A DNA stretch of 64,000 nucleotides, from positions 29,928 to 93,927 of the forward strand of contig CAMVEB010000014.1 of NCBI GenBank assembly GCA_947166385.1, read 5' to 3'. The translations under genes were made by a program, and so were the position numbers. Positions 1-6,855 of the stretch are shown here, in pieces; the stretch's first letter is position 1, and each line of letters opens with the position of its first letter. The DNA comes from an uncultured Clostridia bacterium. GTDB taxonomy: Bacteria > Bacillota > Clostridia > Christensenellales > Aristaeellaceae. The notes under the pieces were generated by a model, which saw only the letters and a list, made by a program, of their open reading frames with translations, made no database searches and had not been told where the DNA came from.

Positions 1-48
1 CATCATTCCCATCATTCCCACCATTCCCACCATTCCCACCATTCCCAT
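1..48. repeat. 9-bp tandem repeat at the window edge
   Basis: Five consecutive copies of a CATTCCCAC/T unit. Read on the minus strand they give ATG-GGA-ATG-GTG steps, that is a Gly-Met-Val/Met repeat open to the window edge. This could be the 5' end of a repetitive reading frame running out of the window, with GGAGAGG just upstream on the minus strand, or a non-coding microsatellite. Confidence 0.6.
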
Positions 49-112
49 CCTCTCCATAAGAAGCAAATAAGATAAGTAATGGGATGTGAAGATCGGGGAG
101 ATGAAAGGCCGA

Positions 113-197
113 TAAGCACATAATAAGATAGTAAGAGAAGAACCAGCGAAGTGGTAAGCACTTAATAAGGTAGTTGGGAATAGAACCCGGCGAAGTA
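113..197. repeat. Two imperfect 42-bp tandem units
   Basis: The stretch beginning TAAGCACATAATAAG (113-154) is repeated immediately as TAAGCACTTAATAAGG (155-197). Both copies end in GCGAAGT or GGCGAAGT. A degenerate third partial copy may lie at about 60-80. No reading frame explains it. The rest of 200-700 holds no gene I can support; a frame ending in a stop near 683 could be a short coding remnant because a terminator follows it. Confidence 0.5.
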
Positions 198-704
198 CAC
201 AATCCAGAAGTGAATAAGAGTGTGGCGGGGAGAATGAGAAGGCAGTGATTCCCATCCTTACCTGGTCCTCTGTCATTGTTGCGGGACGTGAAAAGTGAGA
301 ATTTCGTGTCCTGCTAGGGATACGGTATACAATATCCAGAATGCAGCATAGAAACAAAATCTACGCAGCGTAGAATCATTGATATTTCTGCGTTATTTTC
401 AAATATCATACAGAAACGCAATTCACGAAGAATAATATTCGGGACACGGTTTTCGCAATTTGCTTGTACCAAAGGAAAAATGGTAGGATCTATTTTTTCA
501 TAATTGGTTCAGCGCGTTTCTTCTGACAGGACGATTCATTACAATCAATTGGCTTAGTGTAGTTTCAGCCCGTGCGTTTAATTAGGCGTTCTATTCTACT
601 GTGAGGTACTTTTCATTGACAACCTTGGCCTGCTTCTCAGCGGTCACTTACATCATACAGGAAGCTCAGATTGAGAGATAGACAAGAAGTGATGATGTTG
701 ATTT

Positions 705-735
705 CCCGGAGTTTATGCTCCGGGCTTTGTTTTAT
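705..735 (+). terminator. Rho-independent terminator
   Basis: Inverted repeat CCCGGAG (705-711) and CTCCGGG (718-724) with a 6-base loop, followed by CTTTGTTTTATT. It points rightward although no complete rightward gene precedes it, so it probably ended a gene now decayed in 200-690. Confidence 0.6.
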
Positions 736-788
736 TATAGAATAAACAGTAAAACTTGAACAAAAAACAATAATGCTTGAACGGATGA

Positions 789-2165
789 TCAAATCTGATC
801 AATAAGGATTAGATTTGGATCTTGTATTGATTTGACTTCTTCAGTGAAACCATTTTTGCTGGCAAGAAGAAAGAATAGTTTACGTCCCTTAGCTGGAATA
901 AATTGAGCTTTCATTTTCAGATTGTCCAATTCCTGGATTCCTGCTGCTTTAGAGCGATATTTGCATTCGCCGATAATGAGATGATGATCATCATAGGCTA
1001 TGACGTCTACTTCACTTTCCTGCCAGACGCTGTTTTTGCAGACTTGTCCCCACCACTTTCCGGAAGACCGGGGCACAAAGGGTAGCTTATAGTCCAACGC
1101 ATATTGAAAAATGTTGGCACGGATTATATCCTCGTAAACAAATCCAAGGAATTCATGATATTGATCATTCAGAATGATGCTTCGGGACTTTTCCCGAAGA
1201 GTTGAGATGAGAGAGACATTCGGTTCCAGGAAAGTATAGTAAAAACGGAAAAAGGAATCTGAAATACGGTAACGGTGCTCTTTTTTTACTGATAATGAAT
1301 TGTCAATCAGAGAAACGATTTCCAGATCAATCAGTTTATTCAGGTAGGGATATATGTTTCGCTGATCCATTCCGCATTGCTTTGCAATTTTACCCGATTC
1401 TTTTTCGGAAGCACCAATTACCCTCAAAATAGAAACATAGGTCGTTATGTCACGAACCTCCTGCATCAAAAGGTTAGGGGCTTCGAGAAAGAGCCGGCCT
1501 GTGCGGTCAAACAGCAAAGCATCAGAAGCCTTCTGAACGGATGAATAGTCTTTGAAATACATGACATACTGTGCTACGCCTCCCGTCTGGGCGAGCACTT
1601 CAACGGCATCTTCAAAGCATGGAAACAATTCATGTATTTCGGAAAAGGAGAAGGGCAATATCTCCATGATGACATCAAAACGACCGTAAAGCGGCGACTG
1701 ATCATTCTGAATTTGTTTACGCATAAAAGAAAGATTGGATCCAAGAAGGATCAGCTTCATATCCTTCAACGCATGATCAATAATCCACTGGAATTCGATC
1801 GTGACATTCTCGTTTTTCTTTGCCAGAAAAGGAAACTCATCAATGATAATCAATGCTGGATGGGTTAATTGTGTTGTGGATAAGAAAGTAAACACATCCC
1901 GGAAGGTAGAATACGGACGAAGTAATGGTTTTAACTGTCCGCTAAAAGAAGTGAGAACAGAGATAAAATCATTCAGGCAGGAAGCATAGTCAAAGGTAGT
2001 TATCTGGAAATAAGCAGTGGATGTATCCTGATTGTTTTCAAGAAAATCAAGGACTAAAGCAGTTTTTCCTGTACGGCGGCGACCATATATTGCCATCGCT
2101 TTATAGCGGGGCTGCTTGGTAAAGCTGATCAATTGTTCTTTTTCTCGATTTCTGAAATAAAGCAT
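789..2165 (-). CDS. AAA ATPase with C-terminal nuclease-like domain (archaeal ATPase/DUF234 type)
   Basis: A 458-residue protein with an N-terminal P-loop ATPase domain (Walker A GRRRTGKTAL near residue 30, Walker B LIIIDEFPFL near residue 110). A winged-helix region and a DUF234-like C-terminal segment follow. The segment EVDVIAYDDHHLIIGECKYR has the spacing of a PD-(D/E)xK nuclease core. Such ATPases are common in prokaryotic accessory regions and their substrates are unknown. The start at 2165 has GGGAGG nine bases upstream; a longer frame to 2237 would run through a TTGACT-17-TATACT promoter, so it is rejected. Expressed alone, from a promoter preceded by 15-bp repeats. Family assignment is firm, role is open. 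Confidence 0.85.
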   Translation of the reverse strand: MLYFRNREKEQLISFTKQPRYKAMAIYGRRRTGKTALVLDFLENNQDTSTAYFQITTFDYASCLNDFISVLTSFSGQLKPLLRPYSTFRDVFTFLSTTQLTHPALIIIDEFPFLAKKNENVTIEFQWIIDHALKDMKLILLGSNLSFMRKQIQNDQSPLYGRFDVIMEILPFSFSEIHELFPCFEDAVEVLAQTGGVAQYVMYFKDYSSVQKASDALLFDRTGRLFLEAPNLLMQEVRDITTYVSILRVIGASEKESGKIAKQCGMDQRNIYPYLNKLIDLEIVSLIDNSLSVKKEHRYRISDSFFRFYYTFLEPNVSLISTLREKSRSIILNDQYHEFLGFVYEDIIRANIFQYALDYKLPFVPRSSGKWWGQVCKNSVWQESEVDVIAYDDHHLIIGECKYRSKAAGIQELDNLKMKAQFIPAKGRKLFFLLASKNGFTEEVKSIQDPNLILIDQI

Positions 2166-2208
2166 GACGAATCGCCTCCCGCTCAGATTCCTAATGAGTA
2201 TCAAGGTC

Positions 2209-2237
2209 AGTATACAGTACGAACATCCTTTAGTCAA
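2209..2237 (-). promoter_or_regulatory. Promoter of the first AAA ATPase
   Basis: On the minus strand TTGACT (2232-2237) is separated by 17 bases from TATACT (2209-2214). Transcription would start about 36 bases before the ATG at 2165. Confidence 0.7.
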
Positions 2238-2240
2238 GTT

Positions 2241-2285
2241 AAATACGACGAATTTAAATACGACGAATCATAATACGATAAAAAG
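2241..2285. repeat. 15-bp iterons upstream of the ATPase promoter
   Basis: AAATACGACGAAT occurs at 2241 and again at 2256. A degenerate third unit, TAATACGATAAAA, lies at 2271. The 15-bp period directly upstream of the -35 box suggests a multi-site regulator binding array. No regulator gene is adjacent, so the ATPase itself or a distant factor may bind. Confidence 0.5.
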
Positions 2286-2478
2286 ATTAATATGTGAATT
2301 GTTCGATATCGTAAAATTGGTCGTCCTTCTGATCCATGCTTGAGCTTGAGTATGGTTTTTTCGGGGCCAGCCAGTTGTCTATATCCATTATTCTTCCGGC
2401 TGGGTACGGTTAAAGACAAAAGCCAAATACAAATGATCTGGAGGATAGGATGGTAGGAAGCGCATGAATCAAAAACAT

Positions 2479-2545
2479 ACCCTAAAAAAATATAAAAACA
2501 GGGTACAAATCTTGACTAAGACACTAAAAAATATATATTTAGGGT
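2479..2545 (+). promoter_or_regulatory. Promoter with flanking inverted repeat
   Basis: TTGACT (2512-2517) and TATATT (2534-2539) form a rightward promoter with 16-base spacing. It is bracketed by ACCCTAAA (2479-2486) and its inverse TTTAGGGT (2538-2545), with a further half-site CAGGGTA near 2499. The layout fits an autoregulated antitoxin operator. Confidence 0.55.
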
Positions 2546-2563
2546 ATGAGAGGAGGGAGCAAG

Positions 2564-2776
2564 ATGGATAGGTGCATTGATAAAATGGAAAAACGGATCA
2601 TGTCTTATCCCAAGGGAAACATACCCCTATCTGGCAATCCGGGCACCTTTTTCTATCATTCCATGGAATATCGGTTGATGCGGGAAGGTGTCGGCGACCT
2701 GCACTGCATGACAGAAGATTATATTGTTGATGACCTGATGATGGAATGGAACGGTCAGGGACGTTATGGAACGTAG
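2564..2776 (+). pseudogene. Truncated AbiEi-like (DUF6088-type) antitoxin
   Basis: A 70-residue frame whose opening (MDRCIDKMEKRIMSYPKG) resembles the first residues of DUF6088/AbiEi-like antitoxins, which continue with a winged-helix domain and are normally about 200 residues long. Here the similarity stops within about 20 residues and the rest is not recognisable, so an internal deletion is likely. The start at 2564 has GAGGAGGGAG upstream. An operator-like palindrome precedes it and a terminator repeat follows it. Alternatively it is an unrelated small protein; the family call rests on a short match. Confidence 0.4.
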
Positions 2777-2890
2777 GGACGACCCGTTTTTTCCACTATC
2801 GGCGGCTTCGGCCGTCTTTTTTCATCTCAGCAAAACCGGTTGGATCCTTCACCCAACCGGCAGTGTATCAACCCGGGATGGTTCTGAGTT
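2777..2890. repeat. Terminator-type modular repeat, copy A
   Basis: Two hairpin modules back to back. The first, CGGCGGCTTCGGCCGTCTTTTTT (2799-2821), is a rightward terminator with a TTCG loop. The second (2821-2890) contains CCGGTTGG and CCAACCGG and is nearly identical to 5849-5920. Read leftward the second hairpin is followed by TTTTG. The middle block present in the copies at 3937 and 6411 is missing here. Positions 2890-3200 hold no gene I can support. Confidence 0.65.
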
Positions 2891-3210
2891 TCCATTCAAC
2901 CGGACGCTTTCTGTTTCTTGCCTCCTTTCTCTGCTCAGTTGTTGATATAGGGGGAATACATTCCCGGATGGAGAATGCCGGAATCACTTTCCGAATGATA
3001 GGTCCGCTGGGCGGGTGCGAATTCCTGCGTGACAACATGGCGGGATACGAGCCAGGTGATGGTTGGCGCGAATTTATATCTTCCATTCCTTTCTCCGGCC
3101 GCCTTTCCGGCGGGGCTCTCTTTGATGGCTGAAGGATAGCACAGGAGTTTTTCCGGTTTTGCAATCGGTTTCCGGGGACTTTTTCCACACGTCCTCGAGC
3201 GCCTGGCGAA

Positions 3211-3239
3211 TTGAATCTGCGGGAGTTTTATGGTATGAT
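3211..3239 (+). promoter_or_regulatory. vapBC promoter
   Basis: TTGAAT (3211-3216) and TATGAT (3234-3239) are spaced by 17 bases, about 30 bases before the antitoxin start. Confidence 0.65.
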
Positions 3240-3269
3240 CTTTATAAGGAATCGAAAGGGAGTGATCAT

Positions 3270-3497
3270 ATGCCTTACGACGGGCCCATGCAAACAGCAT
3301 TTAAAAAGCTTTCTCCCGAGCAGCAGACTGCGGTTTATCAGTATGTTCTTTTCCTGGTCAATAATCCGTCTGTGGAAGTGATTATTCACGAGGACAAGCA
3401 TCCGAAGCGTAAACTGGGCATGCTGGCGGATCGGTTCAGGGGCATCAGTGACGATTTCAATGATCCGATTCCTGAATTTGGAGAGTACATGCAATGA
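3270..3497 (+). CDS. Type II antitoxin, DUF2281-like (VapB role)
   Basis: A 75-residue protein. The first half has a short helical segment (LSPEQQTAVYQYVLFL). The C-terminal tail, RKLGMLADRFRGISDDFNDP followed by IPEFGEYM, is typical of DUF2281-type antitoxins, where an acidic tail folds over the active site of the partner PIN ribonuclease. The start at 3270 has AAAGGGAG nine bases upstream; the longer frame from 3159 would cross the promoter. It overlaps the toxin gene by ATGA, indicating translational coupling. It would neutralise the toxin and repress the operon. Confidence 0.85.
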   Translation: MPYDGPMQTAFKKLSPEQQTAVYQYVLFLVNNPSVEVIIHEDKHPKRKLGMLADRFRGISDDFNDPIPEFGEYMQ

Positions 3498-3883
3498 AAT
3501 ATCTGCTTGATACATGCGCTCTGATTTATATGATTTTTGATCCGGGACGCCTTTCTTCGCGGGCGGTTGAGATTTCCGAAGGTGAAAATGATCTGTATGT
3601 CAGCATTGCTTCGATTTGGGAGATTATGATCAAGGAACAGATTGGCAAGCTGGATATAGACGAGACCAGTGCGATGGAAATTGAGGAAATCTGCAAAGAG
3701 ATGGATGTTCATATTCTGCAGACATCCATTCCGCAGATAGATGGGATTCGTTCACTTCCCACATTCAAGGATCATGGTGATCCCTTTGATCGGCTTATCA
3801 TTTCTCAGGCAATGGATATGAACTTGCCGGTTATTACTTCTGACGAGAAGTTTACCAGATATAATATCAAAGTAGTCTGGTGA
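3494..3883 (+). CDS. vapC: VapC-family PIN-domain toxin
   Basis: A 129-residue PIN-domain endoribonuclease of the Sll0205-like subgroup. The acidic metal-binding residues are visible: Asp in MKYLLDTCAL near residue 6, Glu in IASIWEIMIK near residue 43, Asp in DHGDPFDRLI near residue 95 and the late Asp in ITSDEKF. Family members cleave RNA, often tRNA, when freed from antitoxin. It overlaps the antitoxin stop by four bases. A shared repeat-type terminator lies 80 bases downstream. Length and motifs are complete, so the pair is probably functional. Confidence 0.9.
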   Translation: MKYLLDTCALIYMIFDPGRLSSRAVEISEGENDLYVSIASIWEIMIKEQIGKLDIDETSAMEIEEICKEMDVHILQTSIPQIDGIRSLPTFKDHGDPFDRLIISQAMDMNLPVITSDEKFTRYNIKVVW

Positions 3884-3936
3884 ACGGTTCTTCCCCCGCC
3901 GGCAAGTTCTGCTGGCACGGAACAGCGGGACGACCC

Positions 3937-4041
3937 TTGGTTCCACCCTCGCGGAATGGTTGGAACGACCCCACAGGCGGCTTCGGCCGTCTTTTCCATA
4001 TCAGCAATAAGCCGATTGGATTCTTCATGGGAAAGGCTGGA
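3937..4041. repeat. Terminator-type modular repeat, copy B
   Basis: The block from TTGGTTCCACC to the hairpin GGCGGCTTCGGCCGTCTTTT (3937-3996) matches 6411-6470 at most positions. It is followed by the left half of the second module (GCCGATTGGATTCTTCATGGG). It lies downstream of vapC and would terminate it. The hairpin arms differ from the 6411 copy by a compensating G:C to A:T change. Confidence 0.65.
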
Positions 4042-4231
4042 TGATAAGCTGGATGAGCTGATTAACTGCCTGGAGGAAATAACGGATGACGGGGAAGATT
4101 GCTGCGCGGAATCATTTAACCCGGTAAATGGCGTGCTTACTCGCCGCCCGTACCGGGCGCTGGCAGTGCTGTTACGGAATAATCAAATCTTCCTGCAGGA
4201 GAAAATCAATGATATTGCAATGAATGATTGA
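4030..4231 (+). pseudogene. Remnant reading frame after the repeat
   Basis: From the end of the repeat the frame reads SWERLDDKLDELINCLEEIT, continues through a Cys-Cys-Ala-Glu stretch and TRRPYRALAVLLR, and ends IFLQEKINDIAMND. The composition looks coding, but the only in-frame ATG lies inside the repeat and there is no ribosome binding site. Probably the tail of a small gene whose front was lost when the repeat inserted. Function unknown. Confidence 0.3.
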
Positions 4232-4361
4232 ATACTTACGACGTATGCGTCGCAACTTTTCACATTCTCCTCGTGAGTTTAAAGATAAGGGAATCGCCCT
4301 TCAGGTGATAATGGTGATGGTATATCGATGCAAAGCGTCAATGGAAAAATAAAACAAGAAA

Positions 4362-4386
4362 AAAAGAGAACCATCCCTGGTTCTCA
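4362..4386 (-). terminator. Leftward terminator
   Basis: GAGAACCA and TGGTTCTC with a 4-base loop; on the minus strand a run of T follows. It starts right at the stop of the remnant frame that ends at 4384. Confidence 0.6.
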
Positions 4387-4512
4387 AATCGGTTTAATCC
4401 GCGATCTCTGCTGCTGCGTTTGTTGTTGCAATAGTTGACGAAGTGTGTTGGCGATGACAGCGGACTGGTTGCTTAGCTCCGTTTGGATGATGGGTTTTGC
4501 AGATGGATTTAT
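4384..4512 (-). pseudogene. C-terminal gene remnant with its terminator
   Basis: The minus-strand frame ends in a Gln-rich helix (LRQLLQQQTQQQRSRIKPI) whose stop sits directly against a terminator hairpin, the arrangement expected for a real gene end. Upstream the frame runs into the promoter region of the neighbouring ATPase, so only the last 40 or so residues can be original. Family not recognised; a mobilisation-type protein is one possibility. Confidence 0.3.
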
Positions 4513-4535
4513 TGCGAACTTTTTCAAAATAGACA

Positions 4536-4563
4536 AAAAGTTTGCAATATGATGCAAACTTTT
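4536..4563. promoter_or_regulatory. Perfect 11-bp inverted repeat (operator candidate)
   Basis: AAAAGTTTGCA (4536-4546) and TGCAAACTTTT (4553-4563) are exact inverses with a 6-base spacer. A related half-site GCGAACTTTTTC lies at about 4514-4525. The repeat abuts the -35 box of the next gene. Confidence 0.6.
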
Positions 4564-4564
4564 C

Positions 4565-4593
4565 TTGATTCTACAAAAAATTTGCAGTACAAT
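4565..4593 (+). promoter_or_regulatory. Promoter of the DUF4143 ATPase
   Basis: TTGATT (4565-4570) and TACAAT (4588-4593) with exactly 17 bases between them, 25 bases before the start codon. Confidence 0.7.
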
Positions 4594-4617
4594 CATATCC
4601 TGAGAGGTGATTGTGAT

Positions 4618-5793
4618 ATGATAAAAAGAGAGCATTATCTGGCTCAGATCAAACCGTTTGCTGACAGCGATCTGATTAAAGTAATCACTGGTATACGTCG
4701 CTGCGGAAAATCCGTTATTCTGAAACAACTGGCACAGAGTATCCTGAACAGAACAGACAATGTTATTCTTCTGGAATTTGAAAATAAGCGCACAAGAGCT
4801 TTGCTGCCTGACGCAGAACGGGTTATCACATACGTGGATGAACACCGGACAAAAGAAAAATGTTATGTTTTTCTTGATGAGATTCAGGAAATTGAAAACT
4901 GGCCGGATATATGTCAGACCTTGCGATTGGAAAACTGCTCAGTCTTTATATCCGGCTCAAATTCCAAGCTGCTTTCTTCTGAGTTTACGGATGCGCTGAG
5001 CGGACGTTATGTTTCTTTTCAGATTCACCCTTTTGTCTGGACAGAATTACGGGAATATGCAGAGGAGCTGAATCGTGAACTGTCTGTTTCTGACTATCTG
5101 ATCTGGGGCGGCTTCCCCAAAAGGTTAGAATTTGAGGGGGAAGCTATGATTCGCTATCTGGAAGATATTGATGAGACGATCATCTACAAAGATATTATCC
5201 GAAGGTTTAATATCAGGAAGGAATCCCTTTTTCGTGCAGTTGCGGACTTCGTACTCAGATCCAACGGAAGAATTGTTTCATATAATTCCATCTACAGAGC
5301 GGTGAAGCAGAAAGAGAGATGTTCAGAAAACACGATCGTGAAATATGTGGAATACTTGGAGAAAGCCTTTGCAACAGAATTAATGAAGCAATATTCCGCA
5401 AAGACAAAACAGGAATTGCAATTTCACAAAAAGTGCTATGACGGTGATGTATCCCTTAATTCGATTCGTTGTCCGAATAATCGCTTCGATATTGACCACA
5501 ATCTGGAAAACATCGTCTATCTGGAACTGCTTTGGCGGGGATACAACGTAAAACTGTATGACAATGCCGGAAAGGAAATAGATTTTATCGCTTCCAAATC
5601 CGGCAAAGAGTATTTGATTCAAGTCGCTCACAGTGTGGTAGATGAAAAAGCATACCAGCGGGAGTTCAACGCATTCAACGGACTGGATAACGCAAGGCAA
5701 AAGATTCTGATTACAAATGATGATATGGATTATTCCACAAGTACGGTCAGACATATCAGGCTGAAGGATTTTCTGGAATGTAAAGAACTGTAA
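4618..5793 (+). CDS. AAA ATPase with DUF4143 domain
   Basis: A 391-residue protein of the AAA_14/DUF4143 type. It has Walker A GIRRCGKSVILK near residue 24, Walker B CYVFLDEIQEI near residue 83, a sensor-like FISGSNSKLLSSE segment, and a C-terminal DUF4143 region with EIDFIASKSGKEYLIQV, a degenerate nuclease-like core. The start at 4618 follows GAGAGGTG; a longer frame from 4483 would span the promoter and the palindrome, so it is rejected. Members occur patchily in bacterial accessory regions and their role is not established. It stands alone in the island. Confidence 0.85.
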   Translation: MIKREHYLAQIKPFADSDLIKVITGIRRCGKSVILKQLAQSILNRTDNVILLEFENKRTRALLPDAERVITYVDEHRTKEKCYVFLDEIQEIENWPDICQTLRLENCSVFISGSNSKLLSSEFTDALSGRYVSFQIHPFVWTELREYAEELNRELSVSDYLIWGGFPKRLEFEGEAMIRYLEDIDETIIYKDIIRRFNIRKESLFRAVADFVLRSNGRIVSYNSIYRAVKQKERCSENTIVKYVEYLEKAFATELMKQYSAKTKQELQFHKKCYDGDVSLNSIRCPNNRFDIDHNLENIVYLELLWRGYNVKLYDNAGKEIDFIASKSGKEYLIQVAHSVVDEKAYQREFNAFNGLDNARQKILITNDDMDYSTSTVRHIRLKDFLECKEL

Positions 5794-5848
5794 AACCACC
5801 CTTGACAACTTTACTCTCGCAGATTGAGGCTGCGGAATAGAAGAAGCT

Positions 5849-5920
5849 TTCATCTCGGCAAAAAGCCGGTTGGATTCTTCATCCAACCGGCAGCGTATTA
5901 ACCTGGGATGGTTCTGAGTT
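5849..5920 (-). terminator. Terminator-type modular repeat, copy C (second module)
   Basis: GCCGGTTGGAT and ATCCAACCGGC form a long stem. Leftward it is followed by TTTTTGCC, making a leftward terminator just after the minus-strand remnant that ends at 5927. It is nearly identical to 2821-2890. Confidence 0.65.
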
Positions 5921-5926
5921 GGGTTC

Positions 5927-6049
5927 TTAATCGCTTGTAATGTCTTTGTAGATCTTGCGGCCCATGTTGACGAGTTCTGCTGTTCCGGCAACAATGCCGA
6001 TGATGCAAGCTATTTTACCACAATTGAAAAAATACGACGATTCCGGTAA
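5927..6049 (-). pseudogene. Small hydrophobic peptide remnant
   Basis: The minus-strand frame contains KIACIIGIVAGTAELVNMG and ends RKIYKDITSD, then a stop and the repeat-type terminator. A hydrophobic segment followed by a charged tail, ended by a terminator, looks like a genuine gene end. There is no start codon before an upstream stop. It may be the tail of a small membrane peptide. Unrecognised. Confidence 0.3.
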
Positions 6050-6055
6050 AATTAA

Positions 6056-6154
6056 TTATTCCGCGAACAGATCAGCCGGATCATCACTGCTTATCGTCCG
6101 GACCGTGAAAAGTGGAGTGACGATTTCAGAACCAGGAAGGAGAATGAAGGATGA
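6056..6154 (+). pseudogene. C-terminal stub of a DUF4258-type toxin
   Basis: The frame upstream of the YgiT gene reads ISRIITAYRPDREKWSDDF then RTRKENEG and overlaps the next start by ATGA. The tyrosine-arginine-proline block followed by W and DDF is the usual end of DUF4258 proteins, which pair with YgiT-type antitoxins. Only 32 codons remain, after an in-frame stop at 6053. The toxin is therefore dead. Confidence 0.5.
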
Positions 6155-6381
6155 AATGCCTGATTTGCAAAGCTGACTCCATGGTAAACGACAGGAGCAC
6201 TTATTTCGCGCAGCTTCCAAACTGTTATGTGATTATTGAAAACGTTCCATGCAGGAAATGCACGCAGTGCGGAGAAGTGGTTTATCCCACTTCCGTCATG
6301 GAAAAGATTGATGAACTTCTCAAAAAGGTGGAAGCCATTGCAAGCAAAATCCTGATTATGGATTACGATCAGGCTGCATAA
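6151..6381 (+). CDS. YgiT-type zinc-finger antitoxin (orphan)
   Basis: A 76-residue protein with the two CxxC pairs of YgiT/MqsA N-terminal domains (MKCLICKA and VPCRKCTQCGEVVYP) and a short helical tail (MEKIDELLKKVEAIASKIL). Family members bind zinc and neutralise a partner encoded just upstream, either an MqsR-like or DUF4258 toxin. Here the upstream partner is reduced to a 32-codon stub that still overlaps the start by four bases. GGAAGGAG in the stub provides the binding site. It lacks the DNA-binding C-terminal domain of full MqsA. Confidence 0.8.
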   Translation: MKCLICKADSMVNDRSTYFAQLPNCYVIIENVPCRKCTQCGEVVYPTSVMEKIDELLKKVEAIASKILIMDYDQAA

Positions 6382-6410
6382 GTGGAACAGGATAGTACAG
6401 AGACGGCTCT

Positions 6411-6474
6411 TTGGTTCCATCCCGCGGAATGGTTGGAATGACCCCACAGGCAGCTTCGGCTGCTTTTTCTTTTT
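6411..6474 (+). repeat. Terminator-type modular repeat, copy D
   Basis: The same block as 3937-3996, from TTGGTTCCAT to GGCAGCTTCGGCTGCTTTTTC, located 30 bases after the YgiT stop. The terminator stem is conserved through paired changes. The remaining bases to 6540 show nothing further. Confidence 0.65.
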
Positions 6475-6554
6475 ACCGGCGCGGTGTGTGGATGCTTCCG
6501 CAACATGCTGCGGGGAGCACCTGGACTGATCCGGACAGTGTTTTTTATCCCTGT

Positions 6555-6591
6555 ATTATAGGTTGAATTATTCCTATAATTGGAGTATTAT
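6555..6591 (+). promoter_or_regulatory. phd-doc promoter and palindromic operator
   Basis: TTGAAT (6563-6568) and TATTAT (6586-6591) are spaced by 17 bases. The -35 box is flanked by an exact palindrome, ATTATAGG (6555-6562) and CCTATAAT (6573-6580), as expected for autorepression by Phd or the Phd-Doc complex. Confidence 0.7.
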
Positions 6592-6612
6592 TTGATGGAA
6601 GGAGGTGGCTTC

Positions 6613-6855
6613 ATGAATATCGATACCAGTGCGATTGTCACTGCTACAGAAGCAAATCAGAACTTTTCCAAAGTCTCAAAAATGGCTGAGAAAAAAGGCC
6701 ATATCGTAGTTTTCAAAAACAACAGGCCAAAGCTCCTTGTGATTGATCTGGATACTGAGCCGCAGATCGAGATGACAGAAGATGAAAAGATCGATTTCGT
6801 TGCAGCGCGGATTCTCCGGGAACATAAAGCCGCCTTTGAGGAGCTTGCAAAATGA
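6613..6855 (+). CDS. Phd/YefM-family antitoxin
   Basis: An 80-residue protein with the Phd/YefM fold: MNIDTSAIVTATEANQNFSK is the N-terminal dimer and DNA-binding module, followed by GHIVVFKNNRPKLLVID. The C-terminal helix (ILREHKAAFEELAK) would wrap the toxin. The start at 6613 has GGAGGTGG nearby; the upstream ATGs at 6580 and 6595 fall inside or just after the promoter. It overlaps the doc-like gene by ATGA. It likely represses its own palindromic operator. Confidence 0.88.
   Translation: MNIDTSAIVTATEANQNFSKVSKMAEKKGHIVVFKNNRPKLLVIDLDTEPQIEMTEDEKIDFVAARILREHKAAFEELAK

Noticed and set aside
2746..3300. Several overlapping frames on both strands around 2750-3300
   Set aside because: They run across the terminator repeat and the vapBC promoter and show no domain or binding site.
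3900..3960. T-box-like string GAGGGTGGAACC on the minus strand within the repeat
   Set aside because: The following GCG of the T-box core is missing, the second copy (6411-6440) loses the match, and no amino-acid or tRNA-synthetase gene lies downstream on that strand. The conserved stem works as a rightward terminator instead.
2777..6474. Integron-like attC cassette array
   Set aside because: The repeats lack the usual RYYYAAC/GTTRRRY boxes at their ends and no integrase is in the window. Shared terminators or homologous exchange explain them more simply.
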